A DNA stretch of 64,000 bases, taken from the NCBI GenBank assembly GCA_949357655.1, contig CASHTG010000001.1, positions 3,720,001 through 3,784,000 of the forward strand, read 5' to 3'. The stretch's first letter is position 1, and every line of letters starts with the position of its first letter. The stretch is from Parascedosporium putredinis (lineage: Eukaryota > Ascomycota > Sordariomycetes > Microascales > Microascaceae). The position numbers and the translations under genes were made by a program. Under the pieces are notes generated by a model. That model did no database searches, was not told the origin of the DNA, and saw only the letters and a program-made list of their open reading frames with translations. Shown here in pieces: positions 48,742 to 59,510 of this stretch.

Positions 48742-51700
48742 ATGCCATCGCGGACGCAAACTGATGCAATGACCACGGCGGATCGCCGCTCCATGGCCGA
48801 CCCTTCACAAAACCGGGGCCATGGCCCATCCCACCAGCAGAACCAGGAAAACGGCCTGCGCCCGTCCAGTGCCCCGGGCTCCCGGAATGGGTTTATCCGC
48901 CCCTCGCAGTCTAGCAGTCGCGCCGACTCGATAAACTCGACCCAATCTAGCCCCAAAGTTCGGCCGGTTAAGCCCCATCTATTAAGATCTAAGAGTGAAC
49001 ATGTCCTTCGCAACGACGACAAAGCTCTCGAGGACAGCGATGATGAGGTCTATAACTGGGGCGCCAGACATGGCTTCGAGGATCACTACCAGTCTGAGGA
49101 CATCATCACCCAATTGGCAAGCGTACGTATCGGTCCTACACCGTCCAGTCGAGCGATGGCCTCCTCTAACCTTGTTCTTTTGTTTGCAGACATGGTACAT
49201 GTACTTTACCGACAGACGCCATGAGACGACTGGTCGGCCGAAGCCACCCCATTACGAACTGCAGGACTGGAGGATGCGTGACAGGCTAAAAACCGTATCC
49301 GCGGCATTGGCGGTGTGCCTGAATATCGGCGTCGAGCCGCCCGACCAGCTCAAGACGAATCCTGGCGCGAAGCTCGAAGCGTGGACCGACCCAACGATCC
49401 CTCCCGGCCAAAAGGCTCTCGAAAACATTGGGAAATCCCTGCAGGCGCAATACGAAACCCTCGCCATTCGGACGCGATATAAGCAGTATCTAGATCCGTC
49501 AGTGGAAGAAACCAAGAAGTTTTGCATATCCCTCCGGAAGAATGCCAAGGACGAGAGGGTTCTGTTCCATTACAACGGGCATGGCGTCCCCAAACCCACC
49601 GCCTCGGGCGAGATTTGGGTTTTCAACAAGACCTACACCCAATACATACCCGTTTCGCTCTACGATCTCCAGCATTGGCTTCAGGCCCCAACCATGTTCA
49701 TCTGGGACTGCTCCGAGGCGGGCAATATCTTGAAGAACTACCATCGGTTCGTTGAGAAGCATGAGCAGGAAGAAGAGGAGGCGGCTACTCGCGATCCAAA
49801 CCATTACCGCATCAATTACCGACCCTATATACATCTTGCTGCCTGCGCCGTCAAGGAGAATCTGCCCACGAATCCGCGCTTGCCTGCGGACCTCTTCACC
49901 GCCTGCCTCACCACCCCCATCGAGATGGCCCTCTGGTTCTTCGTCCTCCAGAACCCCCTCAAGACCCCTCTCACACCGGAGAGGGCCAAGAAGCTGCCTG
50001 GTCGACTCCAGGAGCGCAGAACACCCCTCGGCGAATTGAATTGGATCTTTACCGCCATCACGGACACAATTGCCTGGACCACGCTGCCGCGTCACCTGTT
50101 CCGGAAATTCTTTAGGCAGGACCTCATGGTCGCGGCCCTGTTCCGAAACTTCTTGCTCGCACAGCGCATCATGTCCGTGTATGGGTGCCACCCCAGTCGT
50201 ACCCCGAGCTACCAGATACGAGGCAGCATCCTCTCTGGCAAAGCTGGGACTTGGCTGTGGACATGGCCCTGGCCCAGCTGCCGATGCTTGAGAAGAAGGA
50301 TGCGGAAGGTACCGAGTACGAGTACCAGAACTCGACCTTCTTCACGGAACAACTTACTGCCTTCGACGTCTACCTCACACGCGGGGATGCCATGGCGCAG
50401 CGTCCGCCTGAGCAGCTTCCCGTCGTCCTGCAGGTTCTTCTTAGCCAGCACCATCGGGTTCGAGCCTTGATATTACTCGGCCGCTTCCTTGATTTGGGGC
50501 CCTGGGCCGTGGAGTTGGCGTTAAGCATAGGCATCTTTCCTTACGTCCTCAAGCTCCTCCAGTCTACCGCCACCGAACTTAAGCCGATCATGGTATTCAT
50601 TTGGACGAGAATACTCGCCGTCGACATCACGTGCCAGCAAGACCTTGTCAAGGACAGCGGGTACAACTACTTTGCTCAAATCCTCCGCCCGTCCGAAATC
50701 CTCCCCGTCGTGGACGGCGACGAGCACAAGGCCATGTGCGCTTTTATCCTTGCCATGGTGTGCAGGTCCCACGTTACCGGTCAACGCAACTGCAACGATG
50801 CCAACATCATGTCGCACTGCCTTGTCCATCTGCAAAACGATGACAATGCTCTTCTCAGACACTGGGCATGCTTGTGCATCAGTCAACTGTGGCAGGACTT
50901 CCCCGAAGCCAAATGGAGGGGGATTCGCGAGAATGCGCATGGAAAGCTTGCGCTGCTCACAAAAGACCCTTGCTGCGAGGTTCGGGCGGCGATGCTCCAC
51001 GCCATGACCACATTCCTCGGGATCCCAGACCTCACCGACGAGGTCGCCAAGACGGAAGAGTTACTAGCGTGGACAATTCTCGACATGGCAAATGATGGAA
51101 GTCCCATGGTGCGCAAGGAACTTCTAGTGTTCCTTTCGCATTTTGTCCTTCGCTACGAAAACAAGTTTGTCGTAGCAGCCTTTGAACATCTACTGGAAGA
51201 AAAAGAATACCTCCAGCACCCCCGCGAGGATGGCTCCGATCAAAAGTTGGGTCTTCATTATACGCGCCCTGACAATGTCGAAGCCGACGGTAGCATCAAG
51301 CCGACGGTGCAGGGCCTCGCGCAGAACACCATTTTCGCGGCATGCTGGAAGCACGCTCTTGTCATGAGTGTCGACCCCAATCCAGAGGTACAGCAAGCGG
51401 CTACCGTCGTCGTAGACTACGTACACAATGCCCTCTTGGCATCCACTGTCGGGGCCCAGGCGCAGAGTCTCATGGACGAGATTAAACGCAAGGCGATGAG
51501 GGCGGCGGCGAGGGCTAATGCGAAGAACCACCAACGATCTAGCTTAATCGGCAGCGCCGGTGGTGCGGGTTCTTCCCCATTGCCGTCGCCGGGCCTGCTA
51601 CGCCGGACTGCTAGCATGCTCTTCCAGCTTCCCTTGTTTGGCGGTGAGAGCAGGTCAAACCATTCAACCCCGGCGCCGTCGCCGACGATGCCCCGTACGC

Positions 51701-53204
51701 CTTCGATGAAGCTGGGCATGCCACCCGGAAACATCACGGCTCCCCCGAGCAAAACGACGAAGCAAGCGTGTCGGCAAACTACCATGCTGCGAAGGAGCCT
51801 GTGTCCGGCAGCTTCGAGGAACGGGATCTCTCCAAAGCTCCAGTTCTCCCTCTTAAGAGTGCGTTTTTGGACTGGTCGGTGGAGTATTTCCGCGAGCCGC
51901 AGATGAAGCCGACGGAATCGGACGAGCCCGGTAGCACGGAGTACAACGAGCGGCTTTGGCGGCGCACGCGTAACGAAGCCATCCTCCGGGAGACGCAACC
52001 GCAGAAGCAGCTTGCGGGGAGCCACAAGTGGAATAACTCGCTCGTGATGCTCAACAACGGGGTGCAGCCGGCAAAGATGACGTTCCACCAGTACGAGGAC
52101 CACCTCGCCGTCGCAGACGACGGCAACACAGTGGCCATCTGGGACTGGAAGAAGCAAGGGCGGATCGCCAAATTCTCCAACGGCAACCCTCTGGGGTCGA
52201 GAATTAGCGATATGAAGTTTATCAACGAGGACGACCAAGGCTTCCTCATGACTGGATCATCGGATGGGGTCATCCGGGTATACCGCAACTACGATAACGA
52301 GAAGAAGATTGAATTGGCCTCGGCGTGGCGGGCATTGACGCACATGGTCCCTAGCACCGTTAACTCGGGCATGGTGTTTGACTGGCAACAAGTATCCGGC
52401 CGCGTGCTAGTCGCCGGGGATGTGAGGGTGATTCGGGTCTGGTACGCGGCGCACGAATCGTGCGTGATGGACATTCCTGCGCGATCGGGCTCCTGCGTTA
52501 CTTCGCTGACGTCGGACCAAATGACGGGCAACTTCTTTGTCGCCGGATTTGGCGACGGGGCGGTCCGGGTATTTGACTTGCGGAACCGGCCTCAGGACTC
52601 CATGGTTAGGAAGTGGAAGGATGAAAAGGACCGGCAGTGGATCAAGGCTGTTCACATGCAACGGGGAGGGCAGCGCGAGCTGCTAAGTGCCAGCCGTAAC
52701 GGCAAGGTCAAGCTCTGGGACATCCGCATGGACAAGCCGCTCCACGTTTACCAGGTAACGCGGGATACGCTCATGACGGCGAGCGTTCACGAACATTTAC
52801 CTGTCTTTGCTGTGTAAGTACCCCCAAAAACGCGAACGAGAAGGAAACAGCAGCCTATCCCATCCCCCTCTCCCCTTTCACCTCCCTTATTTTTTTCTAC
52901 TTGGTGATATGGTTGTTCCGAGGCCAGTTAGAAAGTTCATCACTAACGAAAATAAAACAATCACAGCGGAACGTCGGCATACACAGCCAAGGTGTTCAAC
53001 TTTGACGGGCAGGAGCTCTCGAGGATCGAGCCGTACTCAAGTTTCCTCCAGCAGAACCGCGGCGCCCCCATCGCGGCCACGGCATTCCACCCACACCGGG
53101 CCATCCTTGGATGTGCTGCGCGCGGAGACAGCCACATCAATCTGTTTAGCTGCGAGAAACGCGATCCTATGTCTTCTCATGCAGAAAGAGGGTCGAGATA
53201 CTAG
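48742..53204 (+). CDS. KOG1: TORC1 subunit Raptor (Kog1/Mip1)
   Basis: Scaffold and substrate-recruiting subunit of TOR complex 1. Exons 48742-49122, 49190-52813 and 52967-53204 (introns 67 and 153 nt) give 1414 aa once one base is added at GGG 50183-50185 and at CCCCC 51742-51746. A disordered Ser/Gln N terminus (1-115) precedes the raptor N-terminal caspase-like domain (about 130-310), with YNGHGVPKPTASGEIWVFNK and WDCSEAGNI carrying the His and Cys positions characteristic of raptor. Helical HEAT/armadillo-type sequence covers about 400-800 (for example RALILLGRFLDLGPWAVELAL; LRHWACLCISQLWQDF). A variable Ser/Pro linker precedes the WD40 propeller, about 1080-1414, with VAIWDWKK, DGVIRVYRN, VRVIRVWYA, GAVRVFDLR, GKVKLWDIR and TAKVFNFDG. 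The last intron splits two WD blades. The length matches fungal homologues. It is divergent from TEA1 and convergent with the PTR2 gene. Confidence 0.97.
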
Positions 53205-53409
53205 AAGTAGGAGGACATATGCGATCGAAGCACGCTGCATAATCATAATAGTCTGGCCGCTAGCGCGCGAGCTGGGCATGGGCGCATCTGAGAGAGAACG
53301 CGGCGGCGGAGAGGGGGAAAGAGGGGAAAGGGAAGATTACAAGTTCTCAGCAAGGGTGTGCATAGCATAGGGAGTTGAGCCGGAGTTACTTTTTTATTTT
53401 CTTCTCTTC

Positions 53410-53442
<33 letters not shown>

Positions 53443-54735
53443 ATTCCTCTCACATTCCACACACGTCCATTTTCACGTTCGCCTTTTCTTCTCGTTTCAT
53501 TTTCTTTTTCCCGACCCTTGAAATCGTCTATAGGCTTTTCTTTCACATATTATGTGTTTTTGTGTCTTGATACCGGGGGCGGTTTCTTGTATGGAGTCTT
53601 GGGGTTTCTACGCTCCTGGATATGATTTATCGGATATATCATGGCGAGCGCGCCACTTTGCATTAGAGGAACGACTTGAGCTCCTTGAGGCGAGTGCGTC
53701 TAGAGACAGGGGTAGAGCGGGCGGGAGAGAATGGATCTGGAGGAGTAGTCCACGACCGCGAGAAGCACGTATCAATTATCGCTACAAGTATCGAGGTTGT
53801 CCTGTAGAGGTGCAGCGTTGATAGGCGGTTTTCGCAGCAGCGCAAGTCCAACGTTTCGTAACAGTATGCGGCATAATAGATGATAGCCTTAATGATCAGA
53901 CGGCCAGCCCTCGGATCCTTTCTTTTCCCAATAGAGCCATCATACACATTGAAGTTTCGGGGCGGTTTCGTCCCCGGACAAGCACACGGAGAATTGTCGG
54001 TGAAGAAAACGAAAAGAAAAAGCCAAAACAAAAAAGGCCCGAGAAGAGGCGAAGAAACAAAATGGCCTTTCCTTTGGGAAGGGGGTCAAGTTTCTCCGAA
54101 ATCTTTTTCTTCTCGGGATTAATTCAATGCATCACCAGCCTAGTCCCATCCACAATCTTCCTCCATCGATCTCAATGCGGACAACCCCTGGAACTGTGGA
54201 TCCCGTCAATTCTCCGCTAGCACGAAATGCCGCCGCTAGTCCAAAAGGAGGAAGGGGCCATGGATCTGCCGAACGACATGCGAAGCAGAAAGAGAAAAGA
54301 AGAACAAAAGAAAATAAACGCCGAGTTCAATAGTCTATCACGACTTGTGGAGAAGAGGAGAGTGAGTCAAAAGGAGGGTGGGACCTTGGGGGAAGAATTA
54401 ATCTTTTCTAGAAAGAAGGTATGGTGAGCTAAGAAACCCGCTAATCTGGGAGGTATCGTAAAAATAAAAGTAATCAAAAAACAACCAAGGCGCTTCATCA
54501 ACGGGAGCCCTCAGAGCTCGCCCGGAATGGCGTGGCGCTACTACCCCACTAATACCCAGAGGAACAAGAGTAATGAGAGTTTGGAGCTCCTGCCTCCCAA
54601 CGCTTGAACATGCAGCGTTCAGTCCCAAGTCCACATATCCTATAATCGTCTCATCACATAAAGCAGTAGTAAAGACAGCACGCTATCTGTGGAGTGTGGC
54701 CTTTTCTTTTCGTCTCGTCGTCTTTTTTCCGCAAT
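53205..54735. other. Convergent intergenic region between KOG1 and PTR2
   Basis: This holds both 3' UTRs, a (TC)n tract at 53417-53442, and T-rich DNA to 53.57 kb. No other gene is seen. Confidence 0.6.
53417..53442 (+). repeat. (TC)n dinucleotide repeat
   Basis: About twelve to thirteen TC units shortly after the KOG1 stop, probably within its 3' UTR. Confidence 0.85.
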
Positions 54736-56768
54736 TTAGGCCTTGATGGCCTGCTCCTCGTTGGCGTTGTGAACAGCCTCAGCACCAACGGCGTTGGGGT
54801 TGTTCTTGCCCAAGTACTTGGACTTCTTGAGCGAGTTCAGGTGATCCTCCTGATCGTCGTAGTGGTGGAAGCAGAACCAGAAGGCGATACCACCGATGAA
54901 GGCGATGACGGCAATCACGCCGTAGTTCCAGACGAGGAGAGGGTCATCGGAGAGAGGGTGAAGGCCTGGCCAATGGCGGCGGCGAAGGCGCTGGTGAAGA
55001 GGTTGACCGACATGACAAGCGACTTCATGTTCTCGGGGGCCTTGGAGAAGGCGTACTCGTACGAGGTGACATTGGTGAAGAGCTCCGAGATACCAATGAG
55101 GATGTAGGGCAGGCACTGAGCCCACACGTTGATGGGGGCGGGGTCGCAACCTTCCGAGTTGGCGTGGTCGCCGCAAGGAGACTTCTTGTAGATGTAGTAC
55201 TGCATCACGCAGGCGGCCACCATAGAGAAGGCACCAAAGAAGAAACCAATGGTCATGCGCTTGATGGGGGTGAGATGGATGCCGATCTTGCGGAGGCCGG
55301 GGTACACCAGGCGGTCGAGGATGGGCACCATGATGACGATGGAAATGGGGTTGAGGTTCTGGATGATGTCGTTGGGCACGCCGTGAAGCTCCATGGTCGC
55401 CGCCTGGGAGGTGAGGTTACCCGTCATCTGGTTGTAGGCGAGATGGAAGATGGGGAGGAAGATGAAGACCTTGCAGGCCACGAGACCACGGCGGACCTCG
55501 TCGACCCAGGCGTCATCGTACGTCATCCAGTCAGGGCGCTGCTCCGGGGTACCTGCGAGGGGAGGGCGTACTTCCAGTTGACCTTCTTGAACCAGCCAGA
55601 CTTCTTCTTGACGTAGAAGAACATCTGCACGCACTTGGACAGCACGGAACCGGTGGGGGCGTGAGCTTGTACTTCTTCTTCTGCGACCACAGCACGATGG
55701 GAGCGGCCAAGAAGAGGATGGTGGGAAGCAGGAAAGCGAGCCAGAAGCCCACATACTTCTCAACCCACACCATGGCGATCTGGCCAATGGTGGAGCCGAC
55801 GTTGATGGCGAAGTAGAAGTACAGGAAGATGCGCGAGTTGGTGATGGCGGGGTCGACAATGACGCGCTCGCCCTTGCGCACCTCGACGCGGAGGCGGGTG
55901 TCGGTGTTTTGTTCCGCGAGCATGGGGGAGATGTTGGCCTTGAAGAAACCGGTACCGATGCACAGGGTGAGGAGACCAATGATGAAGGCGCCAAACGCCG
56001 AGTTGGGCTTCGTGATCACGCTCGGGGCGGACGCGGCCGTCAGGATGACGTGGGCAACTGTGGAGATGGCGATGGCGATGTGAATCGTGACATAGCGACC
56101 GAGTTTCGCGTCGGCAATCCAGGCACTATCGTTTGACGCGTTAGCACAGAGAGCTAACACCCAGAGTAACATCATGCAAAAGAAAACATTGCAAGATTCA
56201 ATATGGTAGCACACGAGCCCAATTGGCTCGGATTGGATAACAGTAGTGTGCGAAAGGGGTGGGAGGGGTAATGCAAGTTTCGCAACCAACAAAAGTTTAA
56301 AAGGGGAAAACTTACCCAACAAGTGGCATGAGGTAGGCGAAGAACTGGTTGAAGAGGACAATGCCCTGGGAAGCCTTCTGGCCCTTACCCAGCGCACCGG
56401 GGATCCTGGAGGTGGTGCCGTGGCTGGCACCGGTGTTGGAGCCCTCGGGAAGCGGCCTCTGGACAAAGTTGGTGTAGAGGACGGAGGAGCCGTAGTACGA
56501 GAAGCGTTCGCAAAGCTCGGCAAAGGCAATGGTGAAGATGGCCCAGTTCATGTCACCCGAGACACGGCGGAGCGTCTGGAGCTCCTCCTCGGTGGGCTTG
56601 TCATCGTACTGCTCCTCAGAGCCAGACTCGTAATCTGGGGGTGTGGGACTTGGTGATGTCGATGGAGCCGCGTCCAGCGAGCATCTCCTTCTCGGTGCCC
56701 TGTACGGCCGCGCTAGGCTCGTGGGCCTTGGCGATCTCGGCCGCTTCCTGGCTGAGACCGGTGCTCAT
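54736..56768 (-). CDS. PTR2: POT/PTR2-family proton-coupled di/tripeptide transporter
   Basis: Imports di- and tripeptides with protons across the plasma membrane. Exons are 56768-56316 and 56125-54736; the intron is 190 nt (GTAAGT..TAG). Four frame breaks are at 56637-56641 (one extra G), 55655-55659, 55559-55562 and 54956-54958 (one base short each). The adjusted length is 614 aa, normal for the family. Motifs: AELCERFSYYGSS in helix 1 is the ExxER proton-coupling motif and PTR signature region; FKANISPMLAEQ lies in helix 4-5; YFYFAINVGSTIGQIA is the second PTR signature in helix 5. Later helices include KVFIFLPIFHLAYNQM, NPISIVIMVPILDRLVYPGLR and GVIAVIAFIGGIAFWFCF before a charged tail with lysines. 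The N terminus carries Glu and Lys residues, possible ubiquitin targets. In yeast the gene is induced by amino acids and the Ubr1/Cup9 pathway; nothing here shows that directly. Confidence 0.96.
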
Positions 56769-59357
56769 CTTGATTTCTGCTTTGCTTGTTTTGTGGCAAG
56801 AGAAGGGAGTGAGGCAACGGTATTAGGGGTGGAAAGGGAGGAAGTCAAGGAAGAAGAAAAAAGTGCAGAACGTGGGAGGAGCACAGGGGTATTCCCGAGC
56901 ACCTGGGCCTGGGCCTGTGGGGTATAATAAACCGGCGGAGAACGCGAAGTGGTGCAGATCTCTGGGGTGGAAGAGTCCGAAGCGAAGGGGAGCAAAGAAA
57001 GAGAGGGTAGGAGATGGGGATCACGTCAAGATATATATCCAGCCAATGGAGCCCGGGGCGATATAACACAATCTGAGGAGGGTGGGGAGGATCAATCCGA
57101 CGGAGCTACACGGACAGGTGTACGGTACCGCGCAACTTTGCCGCGAATAGATAAGAACCTAGTGACATAGGAAACATCTGGGAGACACACAGACAAGATA
57201 GCTCAATTCCGCAGAGCGTCCACAGGTGACTTCCTGGAAATAGGCGAGGTACGACAGAAAATGGGGTTATGGCGCAAAGTACCCTTACCCTTCTCAATAT
57301 CCCATTAGTGCTGTGTAGTGCAGCCCCTGCACTGCTTTTTTCTTTTTTTCCTCTCCCCCTCGATTTTTGGGGTCGGTAGATTATCCTAATTCGTTTTGGA
57401 AAGGGGGTGCGAGAGGTTGAACCAGACCCCGCGGGAGGCGAAATGCGGCGCCGGCGTCGACCGTTGACGGTTAGTGGAAGGGACTGCCACGGCGGAGCCC
57501 GGGGAAAATGAACAGAACAGGATTGGGGGTTTGCGCTAACTCGCCACGGCAAAGTCCAGCCAGGAGCCAACGCCACGGGAAACATGCTCCGGCCTACCAT
57601 ATCCGTGCGTCCAGCCTCTGATCAAGAAAGGCCCTCGGCATGGCGAAATAGCGCGACCAGTCGAGAGATTGGGCTTCTTGATGGTCAGTCGCGACGAGCC
57701 ACCTCGCTCCTTGATGAGATGCAAGTGCAGGATGGCGAGGTGGGGTGGAACTGGGGAAAGCGTGCACATATCCACCCCTCTCCACCCCCTCCATATCCCC
57801 CTCCCCTTCCTGACCCTCTCCTTCCTCTTTGCCCCCTGTCCCTTGCGGAGAAGGGCCCGTATGCGCCCCGGGAGGTGGTCTTTCCCAACCCGGATCGCAA
57901 CTCTTGGTAAAACGTTGGACTTGGGGGAAGGGGGAGGGGAGACGCTAGAAGCTCCGCGTCCATTTCCAAAAGGTCCCAAGGATGCGGACCAGGCTCACTG
58001 CAGAGGGCAAAGTGGTTTACCCTTCACAGTCCAATTTTAGATATCAAAAAGTAATGATGGGTATCATCGTTCGGGCCTCGGAGACGCACTGGCTATCAGC
58101 AATGCTACAGGCCAAGAGACAAGGAAGGAGCAGTTCGCTGCAGATGCACCTTCTCACAGGCTATCCACCTCGCCTCCTTGGATTCTCCACCGCAGCCGAT
58201 GTCCGTGATGTCTGTCCATGGAGATGGCTACTTGTATTGTGCCCCACGGTCCCCAAACACGAACCCACGGAGGGGTCGGGGGCGCGGAACCTTTGATAGA
58301 ATATTGAAAGAGCAAACACGAAGAGATAGGACTGACCTATTTGATCCATTGACACAAGCACATTCCGGGACCAACATGCCTAAAGGGGAAGGTCTTTGTC
58401 AAGCTCCCGCAGAGTTGGGCCACCTAATCATCCATACCCGTACATCCCTCCACGGTTACCCGCCGTCAACTTCCTAGTAAAGTCAAAAGATGAAAACAGC
58501 GATACCCCAATACCACCTACGATAAGCTCGAGAGCCGTGATGATGCAGAGAATCCGGGGATGGGTGAGCGACCCTTGGTCGGGCTTCTCGAGCTGACCAG
58601 CTTTCCGTTCAAGAGCGCAGGTGGTTTTTCGATCCGCCACCTCTTTCCCTTCTGAATCGTTCTTTTGCCTCGTCGTTCCCCCTTTCTGCAACCTTTCTCC
58701 CTGCTTCTCTGTCTTGCCTTCCCTTCCCTTTCTTCTTCGTATATTATTTACGACCGAGTGGCCCTCGGATGTTTGGGGGTACGAAGGGGAAAAGGTCAGG
58801 CCAAAAAATACATACAAGATAAAAATAAAAGAGCCAATCGCTGGCTACCCCAAAGAGCCAAAGAGCCAAAGGTCTGTGAGACAGCAACATCACGCACTGG
58901 CTCCCGCTCGCGTGCTCGCCCCTCCCCCGTACAGATCTCGAAAAGTAAGACCGAGGAATTCCCCAGAGCAAGCAACGTCAAGGTCACCAGTGTACTGCTT
59001 TGTACATATCTCCATCCAATGGTGTATCTTCATACGGGTATCCTTTGCGACAATTGGTCGGTACCCGTAGGTACAGCCAGTACCCCAGGCGGGCCGAAAC
59101 ACACAGCAACCAGTCGAACATTGGAACCGACTCTTGCTTGATAAGAAATGGACAATGATCCATTCGCAGCCAAGACTTGGTTGGGATATCCAATTCCTTA
59201 CGAAGAACTCGCAAGCGGCTCGGGAGAAATTTGGCGTCTTCTTCAAATTCCTTGCAAACACTTGCACATGCCGAGTCGCCTCGGGGGTGGATACATAGTT
59301 TTCGATTCGTCCTTTTGCCTCTTTTTGTTTTGTTTATCTATCTATTTACTTATACGT
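56769..59357. other. 2.6-kb upstream region, no gene recognised
   Basis: The first 300 bp is the PTR2 promoter with TATA-like and CRE-like elements (listed separately). The remainder has polypyrimidine tracts (57780-57840 and 58620-58740) and open frames without recognisable protein character. T-rich DNA at 59310-59350 precedes the RNA candidate. Confidence 0.5.
57021..57038 (-). promoter_or_regulatory. Candidate PTR2 core promoter: TATA-like box beside a CRE-like palindrome
   Basis: On the minus strand an ATATATAT tract (57031-57038) is followed by TGACGTGA (57021-57028), a cyclic-AMP-response/bZIP-type half-palindrome. They lie about 255-270 bp upstream of the PTR2 start codon, and a CCAAT (57043-57047, plus strand) lies just beyond. 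The arrangement fits a promoter with a leader of about 230 nt. Position-based inference only. Confidence 0.35.
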
Positions 59358-59510
59358 CCCTACACGTAGACAACGAGACGGCGCATCAGTCGTCTTCATT
59401 CTCGTTATTTGCGCCAGGTTGTCAGGGTCGGAAGGCAGCAAGGTTGGGCTGCTCCCCGTGACCTTCTGGGGTTATGATGGTGAGATTAGACGTGTTGTAG
59501 CATGATTTTG
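59358..59510 (+). ncRNA. Candidate structured RNA with an SRP helix-8 signature
   Basis: TCAGGGTCGGAAGGCAGCA at 59422-59440 has the full signal-recognition-particle helix-8 pattern. A GGAA tetraloop (59430-59433) is closed by GTC/GGC, and the symmetric loop is CAGG opposite AGCA, which is the SRP54/Ffh binding site. Below it GGTT/AGGTT wobble pairs and GCGCC (59411-59415) with GGC-T-GC (59447-59452) extend the helix. A second hairpin precedes it (AACG..CGTT around AGACG/CGTCT, 59382-59408). The ends can pair, CTACACGT 59360-59367 with ACGTG/TAG 59490-59500, and TTTT follows at 59506-59509. A T-rich TATA-like stretch lies 10-30 bp upstream. It is about 150 nt, shorter than usual fungal SRP RNAs (about 250 nt or more), and I see no Alu domain. 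Either the true gene is longer, or this is a compact or partial copy. Confidence 0.45.

Noticed and set aside
2637..56768. Programmed ribosomal frameshifting as the cause of the frame breaks
   Set aside because: It would need up to four events per gene, in both directions, at sites sharing only a G/C run, and in eight unrelated genes. Homopolymer error is far simpler.
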